From Loripinus fragilis (lineage: Eukaryota; Mollusca; Bivalvia; Lucinida; Lucinidae): DNA of 64,000 nt. Positions within the stretch are counted from its first letter, which is position 1. The number at the start of each line of letters is the position of its first letter. The stretch covers positions 65,061,811 to 65,125,810 of the forward strand of contig OZ026522.1 in assembly GCA_964019695.1 (NCBI GenBank), given 5' to 3'. The position numbers and the translations under genes are program-made. Of this stretch, positions 35,043-45,928 are shown piece by piece. Below the pieces are notes generated by a model. That model ran no database searches, was not told the DNA's origin, and was given only the letters and a program-made list of their open reading frames with translations.

Positions 35043-35765
35043 TATTTGGTTTTGTTTGGTTTGGCTCTTTATGTCCCAGTCAACAGCTATGGTCATGTCG
35101 GGATAATCAGTTAACCTAACGAATCCGGGTCGTTTCGCCCCAGATCCAGTTCGCCCCCTGGACGTTTCGCCCCAGGTCGTTTCGCCCCTGGTCGTTTCGC
35201 TCCCCTAGTCGTTTCGCCCCTGGTCGATTCGCCCCAAGAAGAAAATTCAACCTATTTTGTAGAAATATATGTGAATAGTTAGTGCAAATGTATTTGCAAT
35301 GCTTTACGCCAGTTGTAAGGTAGTTTAACAGTTAAAATCTTCAACACGTTTGGCTGGATAAAGATTATGTGCACGTTTTTTTTCGTATGAAGCTATTGTG
35401 CCAGTTCATGAGAATTTAATACTTATCGCATATTCGATTTTATACCTAAAGTAATGTCAATAACATAACCTCTCATGACAAAGATGTTTTCTGACATATT
35501 AAGCTTGGCTAAAATTATACAACTATAGGTCTAATTTTTGGCCTTATTCTTCATCTTAATCCATACGTTTTATGTGCAATCAACATGGGCTCTGTAGATG
35601 AATCTTTGATATTCGGCAATAAACTTGTATCAAATGCTCATGTTATGGTTTAGTTACAAATTTCTGCAAGGTAGAATTTCCTATACTATGGTTTTGCGGG
35701 CTCTCGTCATGTAGACCATTTTAACTATCACACTTGCCGTTTATCGCACAGTCCGTTTTTCCCAT

Positions 35766-35850
35766 TATAAAGATAGATAGATAGCTTTATTTCCAAGTCC
35801 AAAGGCTATGAAGCCCATGAGGATACAAACAACATATACATTAAGATGAC
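35766..35850 (-). mobile_element. Probable non-LTR retrotransposon 3' end
   Basis: On the minus strand the segment reads CCTTTGGACTTGGAAATAAA, then GCTATCTATCTATC, a polyadenylation-like motif followed by a short tandem tail, as in L2/CR1-type LINE ends. No reverse transcriptase is attached. Confidence 0.45.
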
Positions 35851-36062
35851 ATCCTAACAAAGACAGTGAAAAACAGTTATAGTAATAATTAAACAACTGC
35901 ATTTAGTAGTGTGGATAGATATGATATGTGTTGCTTTGATCTAATATTCTCAGTTTCGTGGAGAAGGTGTTTTAAGTCCTAGTTCTGATTGCAAGTTGGA
36001 TATCTCAAAGAGATAAAGATAATGCAAACATATTTGAAATTAATTACATTCATTTCATCTGA

Positions 36063-36265
36063 CGTCTCTGCAACGTAATGCAATATTATATCTTGCGGGC
36101 CGATAGTGCCGAGAAATTGGATGCTGGCTTGGTAAGCCCAATGCCCGCACACTTCCCAGTAAGCACGTAAAATCGTGCCACTATTGGCCCGCCAGCGAAA
36201 CGCCATTCGAATGGCGTTTCACCGGTGGGCCAATAGTCGCACATGATTGGATGCTGGCTGGGTTC
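36063..36265. mobile_element. Palindromic MITE, GGGCCAATAGT / GGCGTTTC type
   Basis: It contains the GCCAGCGAAACGCCATTCGAATGGCG palindrome family core (36,190-36,230) with GATGCTGGCT repeated on both sides (about 36,120 and 36,251). It is related to palindromes at 7.0, 21.3 and 22.9 kb. Confidence 0.55.
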
Positions 36266-37200
36266 CTCATGTTTTCAGCCAATGCGTGGTACATTTTCCG
36301 TACCAAACACTTATTGAGAATATCTTGATGAGCGGAAATTGCAGTCCGAAATGTTTATTTAACCAAAATTAGAACCCTAAAGAATATTTACACAAAATTG
36401 TGTCTTTTTCAAATACAAATGAGTCTCCACTGTTTGCGCATCAGGGTAGATTGCACAAACGGCGGCGACTGATCTGTACGTTTTATCCCAAAATGCTCGG
36501 TAATGGAATCCATTTGTTCCATGTCTAAAAAAGAAGTGAGAGACTCGTAAAATGCTACATAATGTGAATATTAATATGAAACCTGCTTGGAGCTAAGTGG
36601 GTTATAAAATTATTTTGTGTTTGTTATGAAATATACAAACAGGAGCTCTGTGGGCGAAGGCTCCGTCCAGTCTGCGCGTATGCACAGGTTGGTCAAAGCC
36701 TTCATTGATCAAGTATGATCAGAAAAAAAACGCATATTCACCAATGAAGTCAAATCACGCCACCGACTCATTCGAGCCTTCTCTGATGTTGATGTGGCTT
36801 TTCGATATTGTAGTGGCAAATATCAAAATAAAGAAAAGCCATTAAAGCGTCAGAGAAACCTCTGACTAGTCACGGACATATCGAATGTTTAATTGAGCAA
36901 TCCAATTTTAATTGTCGCTGATTGATTGGCGTGTGTTTTCGACACCCTAGTCTTAATCCCGTAAATGACTAGCAGATTAAATATTATCCGGCCGCACACT
37001 TTAATTAGAGGCAATAAATGTCCAATTACTTTAACTGGTTGATCAGTCCCTTTTCTTAATGCAATGAGCAGAGCAGTGCCACCCTGCGTATTGGCACTGG
37101 GGTGAAGGAAAAATAAAATTAATTTTATGCTATATTTTATTCGTATTTTTTAAGCATTGCATTTTGTTATCACGGTTATTCTAGTCATGCTTATTACATT

Positions 37201-37422
37201 TGAGCCAGTGCATGAGATTTCCAACAATGTGGCATTTTGACATGTGTAGACTCAGATGAGCCTAGGCAGCCTCCTTTTAAGCTTAGAAACTCCAAATGGT
37301 GTTCAGTCAGTAGCTTAACAATCATAGAATACTCAAGTGACTAGCAAAGGCTCTGATCAGGCTGATCTTAGGCTTTGCTGGTCGCACATACCACATTGTT
37401 GGAAATCTCATGCACTGGCTCA
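37201..37422. mobile_element. Inverted-repeat (MITE-like) element, copy 2, perfect 32-bp arms
   Basis: The arms (37,201-37,232 and 37,391-37,422) are exact inverses and begin TGAGCCAGTGCATGAGATTT. The interior carries CTGATCAGGCTGATC and GTGGCATTTTGACA, shared with the older copy at 2,239-2,569. It is nested in the foldback element. Confidence 0.8.
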
Positions 37423-38137
37423 TTCATGCTGTACACTCCTCTCAAACTTAAGTTTTCATGGACACCTGCACCCTCGAGCCTGCACCATACCAATTATAAG
37501 CAAATAATTTATAGCAGTGTGGATCACGATCAGATGGCTTTTGATATACAAAAAGAGATAAATCTGGGTTCAACAAGGCTTAATTGCTATCATTATTACT
37601 GAAGCGTGTTCATCATTAAATTAAATTCTTATCATACAAATATGCTGAAATATCTTTATGAAGTGTATAACAGTTTAAATAGATTTAAAAAAGTGGGGCG
37701 AAACGACTAGGGTCTTGGGGCGAAACGACTAGGGTGTAGGGGCGAAACGTCCAGGCATCAAATTTGGGGCGAAACGACTAGGGGCGAAACGACCAGGGGC
37801 GAACTGGTCTTGGGGCGAAACGACTTGTTACCAACCTAACCACACCTTATTTACTGAGCAAGCTTGGCTTAGCAGTTAACCAGTACTTCCTGCACATACT
37901 CTTTAGCTTGAAACTGACAACAAACCATTCTTAAATCAGTGGAAGGGAGAGAATGGTCGTAGAAATTAATATTCCATGATCTGCAATCTCCCTGAAAGTA
38001 TGGGACCGGGCCGGGATCAAACTCGCGAACTCTGGATCTGCAGTCAGACACATATCTGCTACCAGATATTTTAACAACTTTGCTGTGCGTCCCAGTATGT
38101 TACCAGACATTTTAACGACTGCTGTGTGTCCCAGTAT

Positions 38138-38433
38138 GCGAGTCTGACTGGCGGTCCAGGGGTCGCAAGTACGACCCCTGCCTGGTGCCAATACTTCCGT
38201 GGAGATTGATTGTGAAATAAATTCTACTGTCATTCTCTTTCCTCTGCTGATTCATGAAGGGTTGTTGTCAGTTATAAGGGAAAGTATTTGCACGAAGTAC
38301 TGGTTGACCAATTTAAGTCAAGCTTGCCCAGGAAAAAAGTGTGGTTACAATGTAGTGAACTGACTGCCTCGACATCATTGACATGATCATAGCTGTTGAC
38401 TAGGACATAAACATCAAAACAACCAACAATTGC
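38138..38433 (+). mobile_element. SINE-B copy 2
   Basis: The tRNA-like head contains GGTCCAGGGGTCGCAAGTAC and a B-box-like segment. The body has GAAGTACTGGTTGACC and a tail ending TAGGACATAAACATCAAAAC. It lies head to head with the minus-strand copy just upstream. Confidence 0.65.
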
Positions 38434-38444
38434 TGGACCCAGAG

Positions 38445-38745
38445 CGTAATTTTTAGGGATTCAGATCGCTGATCTAGGGGTTGCGAGTTCAATCCTCGTC
38501 TCGATCCATACTTTGGTGGTGTTTGATCATGAAATATTTTCATAGGACAGGTCATTCTCCTCCCGCTGATTCAAGAAGGGCTATTGTCATAAGCCAAAGT
38601 ATGTGCACACGAGTACTGGTTTAAGTCCCTTATTCTAAGCTTGTACAGGAAAACAGGTGTGGTTATACATGTACTAGGTTAATTGACCATCAGTGAGATT
38701 TACGGCATGTCCATAGCTATTGTATGTGACCACAAACCAAAGCAA
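38445..38745 (+). mobile_element. SINE-B copy 3
   Basis: The head reads GATCTAGGGGTTGCGAGTTC followed by AATCC. The body and tail align with copy 2 (ACGAGTACTGGTTTAAGTCC, GTCCATAGCTATTG, ACCACAAACCAAAGC). Confidence 0.65.
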
Positions 38746-38759
38746 AACTTTGAGTTGCA

Positions 38760-39169
38760 ACCAATAAAAGGTAAGGGAGGTGTCAAACTTGAAGTACCAG
38801 AGTGCAAGGAACTGCTGCCAGGTGACAGTATAATCACATGATGCACCTTAGTGACCTAGTTGAGCTATTACGGGCCATGATGAAACATCTTGAACCTCCT
38901 ATGGTACAATGATCCATTGGAAAATATGTTTCGAACTTACAAAGACACAGAGCAGATTATACGTCTAAGAGTTGCTAATGATTTTTCAACCTTCGGTAAT
39001 TTGGACATGTGATGCTGTTTAACATTACAGGCTTTACTGTTATGAACAATGTATTTTTCATATCTTGGCCTTACTCATTTACACAAGACCAGTGCATATT
39101 TATGATATTCATAAAGTAAAGACCAGGAGTCATTAGACTACTATATGCTTATAAGCCTTTGTTTTGACC
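38760..39169. other. Non-coding stretch
   Basis: No gene or named repeat was recognised. Confidence 0.4.
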
Positions 39170-39733
39170 AATTTTTTGGCCACATCCAGAACTTTTTAAA
39201 GACACAGGTTTCTGGCAGATACGCAGCTTTTAAGCAGGTTTGTTTATCAAGCATTAGAAACTCAGCTTTAACGCAGCTTTAAATAAAAGCTGCGTTTCTG
39301 CAGCTTTTACGCAGCTTTGATGGAAGCTGCAGAAACGCAGCTTTTACGCAGCTTTCATTTGAAGCTGCAGAAACGCAGCTTTTACGCAGCTTTTTGATAA
39401 AAGCTGCAGAAAAGCTGCGTTAGAGCTTCGTAAAAGCTAGCGGTATTGGCATCTGCGTAAAAACTGCGTAAACGCAGCTTTTACGCAGCTTTCACTTGAA
39501 GCTGCGTAAAACGCAGCTTTAACGCAGCTTTCACTTGAAGCTGCGTAAAAGCTGCGCTAGAGCTTCCTAAAAGCTAGCGGTATTGGCACCTGCGTAAAAG
39601 CTGCGTTTACGCAGCTTTTGCGAAGCTTTAACGCAGCTTTTAGTGAGTCTAGGCTAAAGCTGCGTTAAAGCTCTGCAGCTTTTGCGAAGCTTTAACGCAG
39701 CTTTAGCCTAGACTCACTAAAAGCTGCGTTAAA
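39170..39733. repeat. GCTGCGTAAAAGC repeat block, right, with long palindromes
   Basis: Dense AACGCAGCTTTTACGCAGC and inverse motifs. At about 39,620-39,727 an arm containing TTAGTGAGTCTAGGCTAAAG is mirrored by a second arm containing CTTTAGCCTAGACTCACTAA, giving an almost continuous inverted repeat. The block continues after the 39,734-40,484 insertion (40,485-40,540). Confidence 0.75.
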
Positions 39734-40484
39734 CAGGGGTGTAAAATTATTTTTTTACTCACTCGCCCTGCAGGACTAGTGGGGGGGAAAAACCTACTCG
39801 CCCTTATGGTATTATCACTCGCCCTTAAGGATTAATCATATTTGTATCATGTATTATAATATATTAATGAAAGCAATAAAGTATTCAAATTAACACAATC
39901 TTGGTTTTATTTATATCCAAATAAGACAAAAAAACAACTGTTGAACAAGCATATGATCAGATGGGCTTTGACTAGCTCTTGTATAATAAAATAAAATAAA
40001 AAAGGGATCTAATATATCGCTGTGACATTTTGCGCAACAAGCGGTGTTGAAATAAACAAAAAAACGGTGCTCAATGTCTGAAATCCGCCCGCCGTTTGAG
40101 ACGACCGCCGTCGTCTAACTCCCCATAGAGCGAGGGCTCCGCGAATAAATTCTTCTTAAACACCGCTCCTGGGGAGTTTAATTGTACCAGTCAGAAAATG
40201 TGCATGCGTAGTGGTAGAATCAGATATAAACATCCGGTTCACGAAGTAAAAGATCGACGATCTTTGTTTTTGTCATTTCTGAAGGCTAAAATGCATTTTA
40301 CAATGTCTGAAAATGCACTCGCCCGTAAGGGCGAGCGAGGCAGTTATTTCACTCGACCGAAAATGCATTTTACAATGTCTGAAAATGCACTCGCCCGTAA
40401 GGGCGAGCGAGGCAGTTATTTCACTCGACCGAATCCGAAGTTTACTCGCCAATGCGAGCGGGCGAGTGGAATTTTACACCCCTG
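39734..40484. mobile_element. CAGGG-ended element, copy 2
   Basis: The ends CAGGGGTGTAAAATT and the exact inverse AATTTTACACCCCTG are flanked by an exact 5-bp duplication, TTAAA (39,729-39,733 and 40,485-40,489). The interior has CTCGCCC motifs and a 72-bp tandem duplication. Frames of 84-96 codons arise from the duplication and are not genes. Confidence 0.85.
40288..40431. repeat. 72-bp tandem duplication
   Basis: Two apparently identical copies (40,288-40,359 and 40,360-40,431) each contain AATGCATTTTACAATGTCTG and CACTCGCCCGTAAGGGCGAG. The duplication lies inside the CAGGG-ended element. Confidence 0.85.
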
Positions 40485-40693
40485 TTAAAGCTTCGCAAAA
40501 GCTGCGTAAACGCAGCTTTTACGCAGGTGCCTTTCTTGATGCTTTTCTTCAGATTGCATGTCGGTGAACTGTTCTGTCGGTGAACTGTCTCGATTCATTC
40601 TCTTAAAATTTATGGCAATATGTTCTGGATCTGGATAGTTACGTAGCAGGGCCTTTCAGCATATAGGCGCATTGAGAGAGCTGGGAATGGTAA

Positions 40694-41044
40694 TTAGTCC
40701 CGCGGTGAGACGGCTTTCCTGAAGCTGTTCACTGTCTCTGCATGCACAACACAATCTTCCAGATGGTTCCAGTCAATAATTGTTTTTGGAAAAAATGAAT
40801 TTCTAAAAAGTTCAGTTTTACACTGCACAGTTTTAAAGCACCTATTGTTATTTGTAGCTTGACTGTCTATATTATTGTGGGTAACATAGTCTTTGAATTG
40901 CCTAGATTTAATTGGGCGTTTACCACGAACCGGTGTCAAAAAGTCATGGGTCTGCATGTTGCTGCCAATGGACACTCTGTCCTGTAAAAATCTCTGGTGC
41001 CTTTCTCCATGTACTTTATGCTCATGTAACTCGGATACGTACAA
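40694..41044 (-). pseudogene. C-terminal remnant of a non-LTR retrotransposon reverse transcriptase
   Basis: The minus-strand frame ends with a segment containing NSFFPKTIIDWNHLEDCVV. That is the typical last conserved block of jockey/CR1/L2-type ORF2 proteins, where a FFPRTI.DWN-like motif precedes the stop. Only the extreme C terminus is present: catalytic reverse transcriptase and endonuclease blocks are missing. The residues upstream of about position 40,960 do not look like reverse transcriptase. It is a 5'-truncated copy, as is usual for LINE insertions. The TTG shown as start is only the edge of the open frame. The likely 3' untranslated part continues on the minus strand to about 40,595. 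Confidence 0.65.
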
Positions 41045-41099
41045 ATGGTTCAGATGTGTTTTGAGTATAAATTCATGGGGATTAAACCTCTCTGTTGTT

Positions 41100-42900
41100 G
41101 TTGTATATCTGTGAAAGGCACTATATATGCTTGCTTCCTGTCGATTCGACCCTTCCTGTCAGTTCGCGCACCATGGTGAATCGGAATTTTAGCTCGTGAC
41201 GAGTATTGGAACGTCCGAAAATCCGGACGCATCGAAGCGAGAGTTCATAAAGTAAAGATAAAATGCGGAAAAAGCTGAATCTAGTTGCAATTTCATCCAA
41301 GAAATAATAATTTATGTCTAATATTTCTAAAAATACCTTCTAAAAAAAGGTTTTAGCCCAATAAGAATTGGTATATTCGTTTTGAAATCACCCTTTTTAG
41401 CTGACTAATTCTTTATTGATCACAGAGACGCTTGTTCGACCTAATTACGTTTTTTCTGAAAATTACAGTGCAGTTCACTTGATAAATTCTGTTACTTTTA
41501 TCGATCTTTTGTCTCTACTTTTTGAACGAAAAAATCGAATTTGGACTTCTTTTCAAGCATATCCCAAACGGTTAGACAGGAAATAGCGGGACTACAATCC
41601 AATAACTAAGACCACAGACATTTCTTTGAAGTGATATACATTTTTTGGTACATTTTTGGTGTCTCCTGACCCATTTAACTGATGGTGAGCTATTGCTATC
41701 ATGGAATGTTCATCCTTCAGGTGTAAGTTTGTCTCGTTATTTTTTTAGTGACCCTAGCGTTTGTAGCCTTTTAAAAAAATAATAAAAAAGTGAAAATCTG
41801 CACTAGAGTTTAGGAATCATTCAGAAGAAACATATTATTTGAACTGGACTGTAGATTCATATATCACGCTTGACCTTGGTGGTTTTAGCAACCGACCAAT
41901 CAGAGCAGTCGATTCAACAGGAAGCATTTAATTTATCCAGACGATGACATCATGTTGATGAAAGACCGCTGTTCACAAATTTTGTGTTGCTGGCTATGTT
42001 AAGTTCGTTTTTTTTCTTTGTTCCAAATGTTTAGTTAATATTTTTTGCTTAGATAAAAAAATATAGGGAGTAGCCATAACGCGCATGCGCAAAAGTTGTG
42101 ATAAGGTGGTCGAATGCAGGGCAAACCAGGCTATGCTGCCAGTGGCCTCCATGTGCTGTCTTCTCTTCTGTGAAATACTCAAAGTGCTTATACTCTATTT
42201 GCTCTGGGTGCGCATGCGTGGCTTGTAATTTAATGAAAACATTTGGAGCACTGAATGTATTTTATTCTCTCTCAAGGTATTTTACAAATGGGTGGGGAAT
42301 GAAACTGGGCCGATTTCGTTGGCTTACAGTTCGTAACAAACACAGATACGAATAGTATAATGCGCTAAACTTAACAAGCATACCGCTTCTCTTGCTTGGT
42401 TTGCAGTTCGTATTGCCTGGTAACTCAGTTCAGTCATGTTTTATGGTCAATTTTGACAGCATTTTCTGTCCTGTCCGTCGCGAAGATATACAACAAATAT
42501 GGCCGACGTTGCAACGCAAAATCTCACAAAACGAGATTTATTTTATTTTATTTTTAGTCTTTTTTTAGAAAATGATTTTCAACAGATCTTCAATTATTCA
42601 AAGAAGATTATAAAATCATTTAATTAGGCTTTTGAAAAAGTTCACACATAAAAAAAATAGTTGAAACCGACCTTGACACGAGCGTAAACAGAAAGTTGAC
42701 AAATCCAGAGCCACCACACAAGTCCTCTAGAACAGTAGAGCACTTAAATAAGGTACTTCCATAGGTTGAACCAGAACAAGATCTATTGTAGTTCATTTGT
42801 TTAAGTAAATTCCTAGAAAATAAAGTGTTTTTACACATTGAAGATGAAGTGTGGAATTCAACAAGTATTAGCTTTCTGTTCTGCTCGTCATTCTCGAATT
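41100..42900. other. Non-coding stretch
   Basis: No coding region is supported. Frames of 60-85 codons (for example 42,098-42,355) lack domains and exon borders. No array or inverted repeat was recognised. Confidence 0.4.
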
Positions 42901-42929
42901 GGACTGGACTGCCTAGCTCTTGGACTGGA

Positions 42930-42985
42930 TCACAAAGGTAGCTCAGGTGGTTAGAGTGCCCAAATAATGTTCTGGGCTATATTGT
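42930..42985 (+). repeat. tRNA-like box A remnant
   Basis: TAGCTCAGGTGGTTAGAGTG matches a pol III A box and D arm, but no B box follows within the expected distance. It is probably a truncated SINE head. Confidence 0.35.
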
Positions 42986-43063
42986 GATTCTTTCACATAG
43001 ACCTTTGATACGAGGAAATTTATGCAGACGTAGCAACAATGTAACCAAGATAGACGTCTACCC

Positions 43064-43215
43064 AAGTTGATAGCTCAGTTGGTAGAGCGTCCGCTTTCGG
43101 AGCGGGAGGTCGTGGGTTCGAATCCTGCGGCCACACCATACCAAAGGTGTAAAAAATGGTACTAGCAGCTCCCTTGCTGACGCTCGCATAAAAGGGGTTG
43201 TGCTAGGGAGATAAA
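43064..43215 (+). mobile_element. SINE-C with tRNA-like head
   Basis: The head has box A TAGCTCAGTTGG (from 43,071), an anticodon-type stem-loop with TCG in the loop, and box B GGTTCGAATCC (43,115-43,125). The acceptor arms do not pair, so this is not a functional tRNA gene. The following body contains GGTACTAGCAGCTCCCTTGC and CGCTCGCATAAAAGGGG. It resembles the conserved core of broadly distributed bivalve SINE superfamilies (inference). Confidence 0.65.
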
Positions 43216-43562
43216 GACAGGTAAGTATCTGTTAAAGATATAATTGTTATGTCGCAGAATAGCTCATGAGCTAATGTTGTCTGTTACATTATAAGCGACA
43301 TTAAATAAGGCTTCTTTATCTTTAGCCAGTGTTGTGCTTGAATCCGGATCATGTTGTCCCCGAGTCAACTCGCCTGGGTCAACTGGTCCGGGTCAAATCA
43401 TTCCCTATATAAAATACCCTCCTAGGTCGATGTCTCTGTCAGCTTATAGTCTGTTATGTGATCTCCAAAGGCTCTTCAATTAAGTTTTAATTAATCAACA
43501 ATGGTGGGTCATTACGGTTTGTCAGAAATTAATTGGTAGTGTTACTTATGTAGTGTTTGTAA

Positions 43563-44094
43563 CAGGGCTCACCCTGTCATTAGCCATTGTAGCCATTTGC
43601 TACTAAAAATGTAGAGTGGCTACAAATATATGTCATTGGCTAAAAGTACAGTCTAGGTGGTTCAAAAATTACATATTTGCGAAAAAGTGTATTTCGATCA
43701 GCTTTTGTATTTTCAAATATTGCTTTTATTATTTCTTCACACATTATTATAGTGCCAAATTTTACTCTTTGGATGCTGGATTTTTTCAATACCATCCAGC
43801 TGTCAAACAGTTTGTATCCAGATCAGGCCCGACATTTTGTTGGGCCTGATCTGGGTCCAAACTGTTTGCAAGGGTTGTCAGCAGATAACAAAATGTTTGG
43901 CTGGATCTGGGTTCAAACTGTTTGCAAAGGTTATCAGCAGACAACAAAAGTGGGCAAAGAGTTAAATACAAAAAAAACTTGTTGATACTACTTTCTGGCT
44001 AAAACCTTGGCTAAAGTTAATTTCATTTGGCTACAACTTTTTCCATTTGGCTAAAGTGTTGGCTACAACAAATTCTGAGCCAGAGTTAGCCCTG
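43563..44094. mobile_element. CAGGG-ended element, copy 3
   Basis: It opens CAGGGCTCACC and closes AGTTAGCCCTG, flanked by an exact 5-bp duplication, TGTAA (43,558-43,562 and 44,095-44,099). Sub-terminal TTGGCTA(A/C)A repeats mark both sides. A GATCAGGCC hairpin pair (43,804-43,945) is nested within. It is non-coding. Confidence 0.8.
43804..43945. repeat. GATCAGGCC inverted repeat, duplicated right arm
   Basis: TCAAACAGTTTGTATCCAGA faces an inverse ending GGGTCCAAACTGTTTGCAAG. A second GATCTGGGTTCAAACTGTTTGC with TCAGCAGA(T/C)AACAAAA follows directly. Minus and plus frames here are translations of the repeat. Confidence 0.7.
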
Positions 44095-44099
44095 TGTAA

Positions 44100-44480
44100 C
44101 CTTTTAATGATTGGTAAAATGTGTTACTCATCACATGAGCAACTAGCAAACTTTTAAATTAGCCTGCGCTTCCCACAGGAACTAGTCACAAAATTTGTTA
44201 CTAGTTCCTGTGACGCTTCCTTATAAAAGATTGGCTCAATAATAACATGGTTGTCTTGTGCTTATAATCAGAATGGAACAAAAAAGAAAAGAATGAAAAA
44301 AAGAATTATTGAAAATAAAGCAAAAGTTTGGGGCACTGGTAAACGTTTGCTGACAGGAGTCATTCACTTTACAAAAAATTCCTAGTCACACATCCACGTG
44401 GTAGCAGCTGAAAACTTAGAATATTCTTAGGCTAACATGACAGGGCAGGGGACAAGATAAGCATGACAATGATTAAAGTA
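44100..44480. other. Non-coding stretch
   Basis: GGAACTAGTCACAAAATTTG and its near inverse (44,178-44,210) form a small palindrome. No gene is present. Confidence 0.4.
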
Positions 44481-44770
44481 TTACCCCACCCCCTGACCCC
44501 TTAGGTGGTGTCAAAGCTTAAATATTAAAATTTCGCAATAACTCAGTCAGTTGTCAATATTTTTTACTGAAATTTTGCATGCAGACAGATGTTTCATTAG
44601 ATGTGAACATATCAAACAAGATTTTAGTTTGAAGGCCTGGATCTATGCATATCAAATTAAAGAGAATGACGCATGCAGCAACATGGTAGCATATATTTTG
44701 CCTAGCCATTCCCCCACCCCTGGGGGTGGGTTCAAAAGATCAAAATTCAACTTTTTCCGAACATGGTCAA

Positions 44771-45179
44771 CAGGGCTCCAGATAAGAGGGGGCAAAGGGT
44801 ATTTCAGCATTATTTTTTTGAAATCAGCATTGAAAATTAAATTGAAGGGAAAAAGTACCCTTTGCAGTTTTAGGTTTCAGCACTGATGTTCAATTTATGT
44901 GGTGAAATCTTTATCCTTAGTAAGAAAAACACCAAGTAATATACACCAATTGTATAAATCTTTGAAGTTTTCCTAAAATTGCAACATGTATTTAATAAAT
45001 TAATACAATCAACTTTTTGAGCAGATAAAATGGGTCTTTTCACAAGGCTTTGCAACAGAACTGATGCTTCTTGGACTAAGTTTCCACAATTAGATATTTT
45101 AAGTAGGGAGTAAAATACTCATTAAATTAAAAAGTAGGGGGTGAAAACCCATTGGTCCCAATCTTTATGCAGACCACTG
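44771..45179. mobile_element. CAGGG-type insertion in the array
   Basis: It opens CAGGGCTCCAGATAAG and ends ...GACCACTG. Flanks TGGTCAA and TGGTCAT share six bases. Its removal restores the array spacing to about 127 bp, which fixes the borders independently. Confidence 0.6.
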
Positions 45180-45579
45180 TGGTCATGCTGGATATCAAAT
45201 TAAAGGGAGTGACGAATGCAGCAACATGCATGCACACACCCTCGACCCCTGGGGTGGGGTCAAAGGTCAAAACCTTTTTTTTCTGAAAGTAGTATTGTTG
45301 CATATCAAATTAATGGGAATAGAACAAGTACACATTCTGTCCTTACACACACCCTTGACCCCTGGGTTGTAGTCAAAAGGTCAAAGCATATTTTTTTTAC
45401 TGAAAGTAGTCATGTTGCATATCAAATTAAAGGTAATGGAATATAGAGCACCATGCAAGCACATATTCTGTCCTTCGACTCCTTACACACACTCTCAACC
45501 CCCAGATGGGGTAAAAAGGTAAAAAAAAAAAAAAAATTCGCGAAAGTAGTCATGTTGCATATCAAATTAAAGGGAATGG

Positions 45580-45928
45580 CAGGGTTTTCCCTCGGCTTTG
45601 TATTACAGGAGTCCTTGGGACTCTCACCTTTGGTTCATGAGAGTCCCAGTGCAAATTGTAAGAGTCCCGTGTAAAAGCACAACTCTACATAATGAGATGG
45701 AGAACAAATAAACAACTGAAATGAAAAAAGAATTTTCAAATCTAAATTCAAAGAAGTACCTACATTGCAAACTATTTATTTTCAAAAACAATCTATTTAT
45801 AAATCAATTAAATTGTAAATTCCTTCTCAAATTTTGAGTCCTGTAGGACCCTCAAGATTATTATTTGAGAGTCCCAGACAGCATTTTGGCAGTCTGAGAC
45901 TCTCAATCTTGTGTCCGGGAAAACCCTG
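45580..45928. mobile_element. CAGGG-ended element, copy 4
   Basis: It opens CAGGGTTTTCCC and closes GGGAAAACCCTG, perfect 12-bp inverted ends. GAATGG occurs on both sides (45,574-45,579 and 45,929-45,934). The interior repeats GAGTCC(C/T) and GGACTCTC motifs. Removing it restores the array period to about 124 bp. Confidence 0.8.

Larger units (their letters stand above)
35121..37832. mobile_element. Foldback-like element built of TCGTTTCGCCCC units
   Basis: About seven copies of a GTCGTTTCGCCCC(T/A) unit at 35,121-35,240 are mirrored by about seven GGGGCGAAACGAC units at 37,694-37,829. The variant AGTTCGCCCC unit sits second from the tip at both ends. An exact 8-bp target duplication, AACCTAAC, flanks it (35,113-35,120 and 37,833-37,840). 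The interior (2.5 kb) is non-coding and contains a LINE 3' tail, a GGCGTTTC palindrome and a 32-bp inverted-repeat MITE. Movement would need proteins from elsewhere. Confidence 0.8.
35043..38077 (-). mobile_element. SINE-B copy 1, split by the foldback insertion
   Basis: The tail (35,043-35,120) and the body plus tRNA-like head (37,833-38,077) of one minus-strand SINE are separated by the TCGTTTCGCCCC element. Parts align with the plus-strand copies at 38.14 and 38.45 kb, including the GCAGTACTGGTTAAC-like, AAGCTTG...CAGG and CATAGCTGTTGAC segments. Box B-like GAGTTTGATCCC is visible in the head. Confidence 0.7.
32242..40590. mobile_element. Candidate 8.3-kb foldback-like element with repeated termini
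   Basis: The left end carries AGACAGTTCACCGACA (32,242-32,257) followed by three diverged copies (32,284; 32,307; 32,330). The right end carries two copies in inverse orientation, the last at 40,575-40,590. Inside each end lies a block built of GCTGCGTAAAAGC-type motifs (32,787-33,200 and 39,170-40,540). No clear target duplication was found and no transposase is visible; other elements are nested inside. That the two ends belong to one element is an inference from mirrored order. Confidence 0.45.

Noticed and set aside
40198..40567. Overlapping frames with a repeated MHFTMSENALARKGE-like peptide
   Set aside because: They are created by the 72-bp tandem duplication within a non-autonomous element.
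43064..43136. Functional tRNA gene with a TCG anticodon loop
   Set aside because: The A and B boxes are good, but the acceptor arms do not pair and a SINE body follows directly, so it is a SINE head.
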